64,000 bases of DNA from Planktosalinus sp963977065 (lineage in GTDB: Bacteria; Bacteroidota; Bacteroidia; Flavobacteriales; Flavobacteriaceae). The translations under genes and the position numbers were made by a program. The notes below the pieces were generated by a model that ran no database searches, had not been told where the DNA came from, and was given only the letters and a program-made list of their open reading frames with translations. The stretch is taken from contig CAXBNF010000002.1 in assembly GCA_963977065.1 (NCBI GenBank), forward strand, positions 1 to 64,000, given 5' to 3'. Positions 6,010-13,593 of the stretch are shown here, piece after piece; positions within the stretch are counted from its first letter, which is position 1; each line of letters begins with the position of its first letter.

Positions 6010-6399
6010 ATGGCTACAATTAAACAATTTGAAGATTTAGAAATTTGGCAATTAGCAAGAGAGCTTTGTCAAGATATTTATACTATTGCCCAAAATTCCG
6101 GTTTGAAAAAAAATTACAAGTTATTTGATCAAATAGACGGTTCATCAGGTTCTATTATGGATAATATCGCTGAAGGTTTTGAAAGAAACGGAAATAAAGA
6201 ATTTGTTTATTTTTTATCAATTTCAAAAGGTTCTTGTGGTGAAACTCGCTCTCAATTATATCGTGTTTATGATAGAAAATATATTAACGAAGAGGTATTT
6301 GAAAAGTTAAAAAAGAAAACAATCGTTTTAGGACAAAAAATTGGTTCATTTATGAATTATCTTTCATCCAGTGAATACAAAGGCACAAAATTCAAATAA
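6010..6399 (+). CDS. Four-helix-bundle protein (23S rRNA intervening-sequence protein family), cassette 2
   Basis: This 129-residue all-helical protein has the family pattern FEDLEIWQLAREL (7-19), NIAEGF (52-57), NKEFVYFLSISKGSCGETRSQLY and a C-terminal helix around VLGQKIGSFMNYL. It shares the motif skeleton of the protein at 5112 but is clearly divergent in sequence, so this is not a recent duplication. The gene lies between TCGGGTT-type (left) and AACCCGA/AACACGA-type (right) arrays. Its stop is 1 bp before the ATG of the aldehyde dehydrogenase, so the two genes are translationally adjacent. Function is unknown; nucleic-acid binding is a guess from the family's basic four-helix structure. 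Confidence 0.88.
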   Translation: MATIKQFEDLEIWQLARELCQDIYTIAQNSGLKKNYKLFDQIDGSSGSIMDNIAEGFERNGNKEFVYFLSISKGSCGETRSQLYRVYDRKYINEEVFEKLKKKTIVLGQKIGSFMNYLSSSEYKGTKFK

Positions 6400-6400
6400 C

Positions 6401-7870
6401 ATGAAACCCGAAACACGAAACACGGAACACGAAATACAAAACTTCATCAACGGAAACTTCCAAAATCCGAAGTCCGGCGAATGGATTGACAATTACGACC
6501 CCTCCTGCGGTGAGGTGTATGGGAAAATCCCCAATTCCTCAAAAGCAGATGTGGAGGAGGCTGTAAACGCTTCTGCGAAAGCATTTACTTCTTGGTCAAA
6601 TACCACAGTTGAAGAACGCAGCAAAATACTCCTCAAAATAGCTGATGCGATTGAAGCCAAACTCCAGTTCCTCGCTGAAGCAGAATCCAAAGACAATGGC
6701 AAACCTGTTTCATTGGCAACTGCGGTTGACATTCCAAGGGCAGCGAGTAACTTTCGGTTTTTTGGGCACGCCATTACACAATTTGCAAGTGAAGCACACG
6801 AAAGTGTTGGGCACCAAACAGTGAATTTCACCCTTAGAAAACCATTGGGTGTTGTGGGCTGCATTTCGCCTTGGAACCTCCCACTCTATTTGTTTACCTG
6901 GAAAATTGCCCCGGCATTGGCAGCAGGAAACTGCGTGGTTGCCAAACCCAGCGAAGTTACTCCAATGACTGCTTTTCTTTTAGGTGAAATTTGTAATGAA
7001 GCCGGATTGCCAAAAGGAGTTTTAAACATCATTCACGGCTTGGGACATACCACAGGACAAGCCATTATTGAGCATCCACAAATCAAGGCAATTTCTTTTA
7101 CAGGAGGAACGGCCACCGGTGAGCATATAGCACGAACGGCTGCTCCGATGTTTAAAAAACTTTCGCTTGAACTGGGCGGAAAAAACCCCAACCTCATATT
7201 TGCAGATTGTGATTATGACAAAATGCTTGATACGACTGTGCGTTCCTCATTTGCCAATCAAGGCCAAATCTGTTTATGCGGTTCACGTATTTTTGTGGAA
7301 GCACGTATTTACGAAAAATTCAAAACTGATTTTGTTGCACGTGTCAAAGCATTAAAAGTGGGACATCCTTCTGAAAAAGAGAGTAGTCTTGGCGCTTTGG
7401 TCTCCAAACCACATCTTGAAAAAGTACTTTCTTATATAGAAGATGCACACCATCAGAATGCTAAAATACTTTCAGGCGGAAACCGAGTAATTGTACCGGG
7501 ATATGAAAAGGGGTACTATCTAGAACCCACTGTCATTGAGGTAAAAACCAACCAATGCAAACTCAACCAAGAAGAAATTTTTGGTCCGGTGGTCACAATA
7601 ATGCCTTTTAAAACCGATGAGGAAGCTTTAGCAATGGCGAATGATGTGCGTTATGGTCTTTCAGCAACTTTATGGACCAATAACCTCAACCGAACCATGC
7701 GTTTCAGTAATGAATTGCAAACCGGAATTGTTTGGGTCAATACCTGGATGATGCGCGATTTGAGAACACCCTTTGGTGGAATGAAAGACAGTGGTGTGGG
7801 CCGTGAAGGGGGATTTGAAGCGCTTCGATTTTTTACAGAACCTAAGAATGTTTGTATTCAGTATTCTTAG
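6401..7870 (+). CDS. Aldehyde dehydrogenase, probable 2-aminomuconate-6-semialdehyde dehydrogenase
   Basis: This 489-residue cytoplasmic NAD(P)+-dependent enzyme would oxidise 2-aminomuconate semialdehyde to 2-aminomuconate in tryptophan/kynurenine breakdown. The fold is complete: cofactor motifs SPWNLPLYLFTWKIAPALAAGN and FTGGTATGEHI, general base in LELGGKNP (Glu257) and nucleophile in NQGQICLCGSR (Cys291). Substrate choice rests on the adjacent deaminase and ACMSD genes; hydroxymuconic-semialdehyde dehydrogenase is the close alternative. The ATG at 6401 is preferred over 6371, which lies inside the preceding gene. The N-terminus MKPETRNTEHEIQ is largely encoded by the repeat arm. Family members usually begin near the NFINGNF segment. 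Confidence 0.85.
   Translation: MKPETRNTEHEIQNFINGNFQNPKSGEWIDNYDPSCGEVYGKIPNSSKADVEEAVNASAKAFTSWSNTTVEERSKILLKIADAIEAKLQFLAEAESKDNGKPVSLATAVDIPRAASNFRFFGHAITQFASEAHESVGHQTVNFTLRKPLGVVGCISPWNLPLYLFTWKIAPALAAGNCVVAKPSEVTPMTAFLLGEICNEAGLPKGVLNIIHGLGHTTGQAIIEHPQIKAISFTGGTATGEHIARTAAPMFKKLSLELGGKNPNLIFADCDYDKMLDTTVRSSFANQGQICLCGSRIFVEARIYEKFKTDFVARVKALKVGHPSEKESSLGALVSKPHLEKVLSYIEDAHHQNAKILSGGNRVIVPGYEKGYYLEPTVIEVKTNQCKLNQEEIFGPVVTIMPFKTDEEALAMANDVRYGLSATLWTNNLNRTMRFSNELQTGIVWVNTWMMRDLRTPFGGMKDSGVGREGGFEALRFFTEPKNVCIQYS
6405..6446 (+). repeat. Right heptamer arm of cassette 2: AACCCGA/AACACGA x6, within coding sequence
   Basis: The 7-bp units are AACCCGA (6405), AACACGA (6412), AACACGG (6419), AACACGA (6426), AATACAA (6433) and AACTTCA (6440). 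The first two, reverse-complemented, match the left-arm TCGGGTT pair at 13 of 14 positions. The array lies inside the 5' end of the aldehyde dehydrogenase gene and encodes about its second to fifteenth residues. Confidence 0.85.
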
Positions 7871-7921
7871 AAATTTAAAATCCTTAAATTTGAAAATAAA
7901 ATTTTAACTTAAATAAAAAGA

Positions 7922-7939
7922 CACCCGCCTGCGCGGGTG
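7922..7939 (+). repeat. Intercistronic hairpin CACCCGC-CTGC-GCGGGTG
   Basis: A perfect 7-bp inverted repeat with a 4-nt loop lies between the dehydrogenase stop and the ACMSD ATG, 6 bp before the latter. No T tract follows, so it is not a standard terminator. It could be a processing or translation-control hairpin, or a small intergenic palindrome. Confidence 0.7.
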
Positions 7940-7945
7940 CAGGTT

Positions 7946-9028
7946 ATGACAAAAAAACTAAGAATAAACGGCCATTCACACCTGCTACCCTATCCTGAGG
8001 AAATTCCTCAGTTTATGAAAGACAAAGGCATTTTTTGGGTAGATAAAGACCGAAAGTTTATGCTCCAAAAAAACTGGAGCCGCCCGGTAACAGATTCCAG
8101 CTTCTTTCTAAATGAAAAACTGGAGTGGATGGAGCGCAACAATATTGACCATGCTGTGGTACTTAACCTTTCACAATTGTATGGAAACGGCTTGCGGGTA
8201 GAAGAAATGAAACAGGCACTGCGTTTTCAAAATGACTTTAATGCCCGCATCCAAAAAGAAAATCCTTCAAAATTTACAACAGGATTTGTGGTTCATCCGG
8301 GACTTTTAAAGGGCGCCATGTGGGAAATGGAACGTTGTGTGGAAGAACTGGGGATGCAATTACTTTGTCTTCCCACTCACTATATGGATACCATAGGAAC
8401 CTGGCGTTGTATTTTTGATGAAGAAAACGAAGAACTCTTTGAACTAGCCAGTAAATACAATCTGGCAGTTGAAATACATCCTTATGACGGTGAAAAGTTT
8501 ATTCTACTTGAAAATACTTCCTGGCGTTTTCACCTCATCTGGATGCTGGCACAATGTGCAGATGCTTATCACTTTCTCACGCTGAATGGATACCAAGATA
8601 AATATCCCGGAATGCGCACTTGTTTTGCTCATGGTGGTCAATTAGCACAAATCAATCTGGGACGACGCATTCAAGGATTTGATGGCAGACCAGACTTATT
8701 TGAAGGCAAACAACACCCCAGAAAAGCCGTGGGACATAAAAATATTTTCTTTGACACATTGGTGCACGATACTGGTTCGCTTGGTTTGTTAGTAAAAAAC
8801 CAAACCTCAAAACAAGTCATTATGGGCCTTGATGACCCCTATCCGCTTGGCGAAATGGAAAGTGAACAACAATCCTCTTATCCCGGCAAAATTCTTGACT
8901 TAGCCAAAGAACAAAAGATACTAACCGAAACTGAATGTGACGCCATCTGGAGCGACAATGTGATTCAATGGCTTTGTGGTGATGATGAGAAAGCAAAACA
9001 AAAGTTAATCAATAGAATTACCGGATAA
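7946..9028 (+). CDS. 2-amino-3-carboxymuconate-6-semialdehyde decarboxylase (ACMSD), amidohydrolase family
   Basis: This 360-residue metal-dependent decarboxylase acts on 2-amino-3-carboxymuconate semialdehyde, the branch point between NAD synthesis and full oxidation of kynurenine. It has the N-terminal metal ligands GHSH (His10, His12), further candidate ligands in VEIHPYD and CFAHGGQ, and the metal-binding aspartate in MGLDDPYPLGE. Length fits ACMSD (about 330-360). ATG 7946 is chosen because the in-frame GTG at 7937 lies inside the preceding hairpin. The product feeds the dehydrogenase at 6401. Its stop overlaps the next ATG by one base, so the two are translationally coupled. Confidence 0.9.
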   Translation: MTKKLRINGHSHLLPYPEEIPQFMKDKGIFWVDKDRKFMLQKNWSRPVTDSSFFLNEKLEWMERNNIDHAVVLNLSQLYGNGLRVEEMKQALRFQNDFNARIQKENPSKFTTGFVVHPGLLKGAMWEMERCVEELGMQLLCLPTHYMDTIGTWRCIFDEENEELFELASKYNLAVEIHPYDGEKFILLENTSWRFHLIWMLAQCADAYHFLTLNGYQDKYPGMRTCFAHGGQLAQINLGRRIQGFDGRPDLFEGKQHPRKAVGHKNIFFDTLVHDTGSLGLLVKNQTSKQVIMGLDDPYPLGEMESEQQSSYPGKILDLAKEQKILTETECDAIWSDNVIQWLCGDDEKAKQKLINRITG

Positions 9029-9669
9029 TGGATTTTATTTCTGAAGAACTTGACAACTATGTAATTGAACATACCCAGTCTGAACCTGAATTATTACAAC
9101 AATTAAATCGGGAAACTCAGGCAAAGGTGCTACAGCCCAGAATGCTAAGTGGGCACTATCAAGGAAGGGTGTTGAGTATGATTTCAAAATTGGTGTCTCC
9201 AAAAACCATACTGGAAATTGGCACATATACCGGTTATTCAGCGCTTTGCATGATGGAAGGCATTCAAGAAGATGGAATGCTTCATACCATTGACCACAAT
9301 GAAGAATTGTTATCGCTACAGCGAAACTATTTTGATAAATCAGGGTTTGGTGAGCAAATTATTCAACACACGGGTGAAGCCCTTGAAATTATTCCAAAAG
9401 TGGAAGGTCCTTTTGATTTAGTGTTTATTGATGCTGACAAAGAAAATTATTGCAATTATTTTGAACTTATTCTTCCAAAAATGAAAACGGGTGGTGTTAT
9501 TTTATCTGATAATGTGCTATGGAGCGGAAAAGTTTTGGAAAAACCCAAAAGAGATGATATCGACACTCGTTCACTTATTGCCTACAACAAGCTTTTAAAT
9601 ACGCATCCCAAAGTAGAAAGTGTTTTGTTGCCCATAAGAGATGGTTTAACAATTACACGAGTTAAATAA
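9028..9669 (+). CDS. SAM-dependent O-methyltransferase (family 3, catechol O-methyltransferase-like)
   Basis: This 213-residue cytoplasmic methyltransferase has SAM motif I ILEIGTYTGYSALCM, the acidic post-motif TIDHNEE, the metal-binding and catalytic DLVFIDADKENYCNYFE segment and SDNVLWSGKV. These are the hallmarks of divalent-cation-dependent O-methyltransferases that act on catechol-like substrates. The gene overlaps the ACMSD stop by 1 bp and is clearly co-translated. The substrate could be an aromatic from the kynurenine pathway such as a hydroxyanthranilate, but this is inference. It converges on the PAP2 gene with an 11-bp gap. Confidence 0.87.
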   Translation: MDFISEELDNYVIEHTQSEPELLQQLNRETQAKVLQPRMLSGHYQGRVLSMISKLVSPKTILEIGTYTGYSALCMMEGIQEDGMLHTIDHNEELLSLQRNYFDKSGFGEQIIQHTGEALEIIPKVEGPFDLVFIDADKENYCNYFELILPKMKTGGVILSDNVLWSGKVLEKPKRDDIDTRSLIAYNKLLNTHPKVESVLLPIRDGLTITRVK

Positions 9670-9680
9670 TTTCATTGGCA

Positions 9681-10238
9681 CTACACTAGGGCATTCAAAT
9701 GGGTGTTGCATCTTTTGTAAAATAAAAAGGCCAGCAAACAACCCATAAAGGCTCCAAAAATCAAATCGGATGGAAAATGAACCCCCACAAATATTCTACT
9801 TAAGGCAAACAAAAACGGGAATAAAAAGACCAGCCAAATCCAAGAAAATTTCTTTCTTAAAACTAAATAGGCAAAGGTTGCGATTGCAAACGAATTTGAA
9901 GCGTGGCCAGAATAAAAACTATACCCTCCGGGACGCTTTAAAATTCGTATCATTTCTGATATTTCAAGAAGATTATTGGGTCTTAAACGAGCTACACTAA
10001 ATTTTGTAAGAGCCATTAAAAGAAGGCTAAGGGCAACCAAACCTAAAAAATAAAGGAAAACAATTTTTGCTTTTGGAGTTTCATATGCCTTGAAAATTAA
10101 ATACAATAAAAGAGCAAACAAAGGAATCCAAACGGTCGTATTTGTAATGAATAACCAAAAGCCGTCAAGGGATTCAATACCGGAATTGTTCAGGTAAATA
10201 AATAAATCGATATCCCACTGCTTGATTTTTTCAATCAT
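9681..10238 (-). CDS. PAP2-superfamily membrane phosphatase
   Basis: This 185-residue inner-membrane protein has about five transmembrane segments and the three acid-phosphatase motifs: KFSVARLRP, YSGHAS (catalytic histidine) and SRIFVGVHFPSD (nucleophilic histidine and aspartate). It probably dephosphorylates a lipid phosphate such as undecaprenyl diphosphate or phosphatidylglycerol phosphate. The sequence cannot decide between these. Its ATG directly follows the TAA of the upstream tatA-like gene with no spacer, so the two form an operon. Confidence 0.85.
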   Translation of the reverse strand: MIEKIKQWDIDLFIYLNNSGIESLDGFWLFITNTTVWIPLFALLLYLIFKAYETPKAKIVFLYFLGLVALSLLLMALTKFSVARLRPNNLLEISEMIRILKRPGGYSFYSGHASNSFAIATFAYLVLRKKFSWIWLVFLFPFLFALSRIFVGVHFPSDLIFGAFMGCLLAFLFYKRCNTHLNALV

Positions 10239-10526
10239 TTAAAATTGACGTTTCACCGGCCCGGTGATTTCATTGATATCTTCTTTGGCTTTTTCTATTT
10301 CTTTTTGTACATCCTGTGTGATATCAACATCAATCCCTCTCTCTTTAGCTCCCTTGGTAATTTCACTCTTAATATCATTAGTTGCATTTTTTATTTGTTT
10401 GATGCCTTTTCCTAGGCCACGAGCAATTTCAGGAACTTTATCTGCTCCAAAAACCATAAGGACGATAAAGAGTATGAAGCCAATTTCGGCCCCGCTTATA
10501 AATAAAGAAAATGCGTTTGATATCAT
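10239..10526 (-). CDS. tatA: Sec-independent translocase subunit TatA/E
   Basis: This 95-residue protein has one N-terminal membrane segment (about 14-25), the hinge FGADKVPEIARGLGKGI with the conserved FG and Pro-Glu, then a long amphipathic and charged C-terminal helix. It forms the pore-like component of the twin-arginine translocase. It has a perfect -7 element just upstream and abuts the PAP2 gene. TatA and TatB types are hard to separate in Bacteroidota; no tatC lies in the window. Confidence 0.9.
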   Translation of the reverse strand: MISNAFSLFISGAEIGFILFIVLMVFGADKVPEIARGLGKGIKQIKNATNDIKSEITKGAKERGIDVDITQDVQKEIEKAKEDINEITGPVKRQF

Positions 10527-10530
10527 ATGA

Positions 10531-10538
10531 CAAATATA
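10531..10538 (-). promoter_or_regulatory. -7 promoter element TATATTTG of tatA
   Basis: On the minus strand TATATTTG is a perfect TAnnTTTG match. It ends 4 bp before the ATG at 10526, so the transcript would be leaderless or nearly so. Confidence 0.6.
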
Positions 10539-10565
10539 GTGAAGTTTCTAAAGGCTTGAAAGAAA

Positions 10566-11393
10566 TTATTCAGACGTCTTAAGATAGATTTTACTTTGCT
10601 TTTCAAGGAAATCCATCAATTTGAGTTCGTTGTTTTCTTTCAACAATTCTGCTGTGAAACCATTTTCAATAATAAAATAAATAAAATTTTCGATACGTTC
10701 TTCCGGGATGAGTAGTAATTCAGTAAAATAAGTTTTAGGGAAACGTTGATTTAGCGCGACAAAAGTAGCATCACCTCGTTGCATTTGCTCAAGTGAAGAT
10801 TTTTTTTGAGAACGATCTCGATTTCTAAAAAGAGTTTCCCCTAGTAAATTCACAAAACCTAATAAATTAATAGTCCCAATGTGTTCTGTTGCCATTTTGC
10901 TTGTTTTATCCAAGGCACTGTTTTCAACACCACTGCTTTTATCATCGCTAAATTCAAACCCATACTCGAGATCTTCCCACGATAAATTGAAAGCTGGAAG
11001 CGGATCTGAAGTATTTATTCTAGCGGCATCCACAACAATATTACCAGTAAGGTCGTGGGGTCTCACTATTACTTCATCAAGTTGAAAAACTGCAGGATTT
11101 ACATAAATTTTCATAACCTTAGAATCTACAATTCCTTCATCCACTATGACCGTAAATTTTTGAAATTGAAGTGCACTAAACAGCACCCTGTCATTGACTC
11201 CCACTTCAAGGTTAAATTCACCAATCTCGTTTGTGATTGTCCCCTTTTGGGAGGATACATTGTAAATAGATATGGCTCCAAGGTCCTCTCCGGAAGGCGC
11301 CGTGATGTTTCCTGCTACCATTACACGTTCAATTTGCTGAGAGAACACACTAAATGGAGAGAATAGAAGAATAAAGAGTAAAAGTTTTTGCAT
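10566..11393 (-). CDS. Exported protein with carboxypeptidase-like regulatory (beta-sandwich) domain
   Basis: This 275-residue protein has a signal peptide (LLLFILLFSPFSVFSQ). Residues of about 28-110 form a CarboxypepD_reg-like domain (VAGNITAPSGEDLGAISIYNVSSQKGTITNEIGEFNLEV ending in QLDEVIV), the module found at the start of TonB-dependent receptors. No beta-barrel follows. The remainder is a charged, helical region without recognised motifs. Such stand-alone proteins are common in Flavobacteria and of unknown role. It is probably periplasmic or attached to the outer membrane, and is transcribed alone, divergent from pepE. Confidence 0.75.
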   Translation of the reverse strand: MQKLLLFILLFSPFSVFSQQIERVMVAGNITAPSGEDLGAISIYNVSSQKGTITNEIGEFNLEVGVNDRVLFSALQFQKFTVIVDEGIVDSKVMKIYVNPAVFQLDEVIVRPHDLTGNIVVDAARINTSDPLPAFNLSWEDLEYGFEFSDDKSSGVENSALDKTSKMATEHIGTINLLGFVNLLGETLFRNRDRSQKKSSLEQMQRGDATFVALNQRFPKTYFTELLLIPEERIENFIYFIIENGFTAELLKENNELKLMDFLEKQSKIYLKTSE

Positions 11394-11498
11394 AGTTAAA
11401 ATTACATTTTATTTCTTTTGCCAATTTTAAACAAGTGTTAAAACTTTATCCTTAAAAAATATTGTAATTTTAAGGTTTTAATGAGATTATAAAAAATT

Positions 11499-12206
11499 AT
11501 GAAAAATTGCATTATCGCCAGCACCTCAACCGTTTATGGCGGAAACTACCTTGACTATTTATTGCCTGAGCTGAAACATTTTTTTGCAAATACTCAAGAG
11601 ATTATCTTTATTCCATTTGCACAACCGGGTGGTTTAAGTTGTGATGACTACACGCAAAAAGTGCAAAACGCCTTTCAGCAGATCGATAAAAAAGTAGTGG
11701 GAATACACAGCTTTAAAAATCCAAAAGATGCGCTTGAAAATGCCGGTGGAATTTTTACGGGAGGAGGTAATACATTTAGATTAGTGAATGCACTTTACAA
11801 GAATGAGTTAATGAATGCTTTACGCGAAAGCATCCTCAACGGCACCCCTTATCTAGGCACCAGCGCCGGAAGCAATATCTGTGGCCTGACTATGCAAACA
11901 ACAAACGATATGCCCATTGTTTATCCGCCAAGTTTTAAAACTTTGGGGATACTTCCTTTTAACTTGAACCCCCACTATCTTGACCCGGAACCCAATTCAA
12001 CTCATATGGGTGAAACCCGTGAAACACGCATCAAAGAGTTTCACAGCATAAACAACTTACCCGTTGTGGGACTGAGAGAAGGCAGCTGGCTTGAAGTAAA
12101 GGGTGAAAATACGCTCTTAAAAGGGAATTTTGAGGCTCGCATTTTCCTGCAAAACAAACAAGCCTTTGAAATTCAACCTCTCACAGAATTAAATACCATT
12201 ATTTAA
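11499..12206 (+). CDS. pepE: Peptidase E (alpha-aspartyl dipeptidase), S51 family
   Basis: This 235-residue cytoplasmic serine peptidase cleaves dipeptides with an N-terminal aspartate. It has the GAT-like fold motifs GGIFTGGGNTFRLVNALY and YLGTSAGSNICG (nucleophilic serine), then the PPSFKTLGILPFNLNPHYLD segment with the catalytic His region. Length fits PepE (about 230). Its stop overlaps the ATG of glutaminase by one base, so both enzymes, which release acidic amino acids, are produced together. Confidence 0.92.
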   Translation: MKNCIIASTSTVYGGNYLDYLLPELKHFFANTQEIIFIPFAQPGGLSCDDYTQKVQNAFQQIDKKVVGIHSFKNPKDALENAGGIFTGGGNTFRLVNALYKNELMNALRESILNGTPYLGTSAGSNICGLTMQTTNDMPIVYPPSFKTLGILPFNLNPHYLDPEPNSTHMGETRETRIKEFHSINNLPVVGLREGSWLEVKGENTLLKGNFEARIFLQNKQAFEIQPLTELNTII

Positions 12207-13120
12207 TGGATTACACAAAAATACTCAATGAAATAAGAGAGGAACTTTCCAATTTTAAAAATCCGGGAAAAGTTGCTACATACATTCCTGAGCTCTCCAA
12301 AGTTGATCCATTAAAATATGGGGTTCACTTATATTGCACAAGTGGAACTCATCACGCTTTTGGTGATACACAAGAGCGCTTTTCCATACAGAGTATTTCA
12401 AAAGTTTTTAGTCTTTCATTGGTTATGAGATTACTAGGGGACGACTTGTGGAAGCGAATGGATGTAGAACCCTCCGGGAATGCATACAACTCCCTTTTCC
12501 AGCTGGAACGGGAAAACGGAATTCCCAGAAATCCATTTATTAACTCGGGAGCCCTAGTATTGGCAGACATATTAGTTTCTGAATTTGAACAACCTAAAGA
12601 CAAACTATTAAATTTTGTAAGGAATATTTCAGGGGTATCATCCATCGATTTTGATGAAAAAGTCGCTCAAAGCGAAAAAAAACACGGACACAGAAATGCC
12701 GCTTTAGCCAATTTGATGAAATCATTTGGAAACATAAAAAATGATATTTCAACTCTGCTGGACGTTTATTTTTTTCAATGCTCAATTGCTATGAGTTGTG
12801 AAGAACTAGCAAAAGCATTTATGGTGTATGCTAACGAAGGAAAAATCTTAAATAATGATGAAGAAATTTTAAACCCTATGAAAGTGCAACGCATCAATGC
12901 CTTGATGCAAACCTGCGGATTTTATGATGAAGCCGGCGAATTTGCTTTTAGAGTAGGACTTCCGGGAAAAAGTGGTGTGGGTGGAGGTATTGTTGCCATA
13001 CACCCTGAAAAATACAGTGTGGCTGTGTGGAGCCCAAAATTGAATGAAAGGGGAAATTCACTTCTGGGAATGGAAACGCTGGAACGATTGACTACAAAAA
13101 CAGGGCTGTCCATATTTTAA
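12206..13120 (+). CDS. glsA: Glutaminase A
   Basis: This 304-residue enzyme of the serine-beta-lactamase-like fold hydrolyses glutamine to glutamate and ammonia. It carries the catalytic SISK motif (Ser63, Lys66) in RFSIQSISKVFSLSL. Other conserved blocks are GNAYNSLFQLE, NPFINSGALV and GLPGKSGVGGGIVAIHP. Length is normal for the family. It is coupled to pepE (1-bp overlap) and followed 5 bp later by an acetyltransferase gene. Confidence 0.93.
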   Translation: MDYTKILNEIREELSNFKNPGKVATYIPELSKVDPLKYGVHLYCTSGTHHAFGDTQERFSIQSISKVFSLSLVMRLLGDDLWKRMDVEPSGNAYNSLFQLERENGIPRNPFINSGALVLADILVSEFEQPKDKLLNFVRNISGVSSIDFDEKVAQSEKKHGHRNAALANLMKSFGNIKNDISTLLDVYFFQCSIAMSCEELAKAFMVYANEGKILNNDEEILNPMKVQRINALMQTCGFYDEAGEFAFRVGLPGKSGVGGGIVAIHPEKYSVAVWSPKLNERGNSLLGMETLERLTTKTGLSIF

Positions 13121-13125
13121 AAGCC

Positions 13126-13593
13126 ATGCAAACATCAAAATTTGAAATAAAAGAAATCACCACAGAGCAAACTATAGCCGTGAGACACCCGGTATTAAGA
13201 GCCGGAAGGCCTCGTGAGGATTGTTATTTTCCGGGTGATGATTTGAGCACAACGGTTCATTTTGGGATTTTTGTAATGAATAAACTTGCAGGTATTGCTA
13301 CATTTTTAGAACAAAATAATCCTAATTTTGATGGAAAGCATTTGCAATTGCGAGGAATGGCCGTTCTTGATCAATTTAAAGGAAAAGGGTATGGTAAACA
13401 ATTGTTAAAAGCAGGAGAACAACTTGCATATCAAAAACAAAAGCAATACCTATGGTGTAATGCACGCATTATTGCAATACTGTTTTATGAGAATCAGGGC
13501 TTTAAAACTTTTGGTGATTCTTTTGAAATTCCATTAGTTGGCACTCACTTTGTTATGTACAAGAAAACAACAAACACTACCCATTCATGGTAA
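13126..13593 (+). CDS. GNAT-family N-acetyltransferase
   Basis: This 155-residue protein has the GNAT core. LQLRGMAVLDQFKGKGYGKQLLKAGE holds the acetyl-CoA pyrophosphate loop (Q/RxxGxG/A as FKGKGYG), followed by ARIIAILFYENQGFKTFGDSFEIP. The acceptor substrate is unknown. It lies 5 bp after glsA and overlaps the start of the L,D-transpeptidase gene by 7 bp, so it is part of a four-gene run pepE-glsA-GNAT-Ldt. Confidence 0.85.
   Translation: MQTSKFEIKEITTEQTIAVRHPVLRAGRPREDCYFPGDDLSTTVHFGIFVMNKLAGIATFLEQNNPNFDGKHLQLRGMAVLDQFKGKGYGKQLLKAGEQLAYQKQKQYLWCNARIIAILFYENQGFKTFGDSFEIPLVGTHFVMYKKTTNTTHSW

Noticed and set aside
6371..6400. Upstream in-frame ATG for the aldehyde dehydrogenase
   Set aside because: It lies inside the coding sequence of the four-helix gene and adds ten residues unlike the family; ATG 6401 is the more economical start.
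5011..6446. CRISPR array or standard insertion sequence as explanation of the repeats
   Set aside because: Units are 7 bp and contiguous without spacers, no cas or transposase gene is present, and arms are inverted rather than direct.
7937..7945. GTG start for ACMSD
   Set aside because: The GTG is part of the hairpin at 7922-7939, and the ATG at 7946 gives the usual short N-terminus before the GHSH metal motif.
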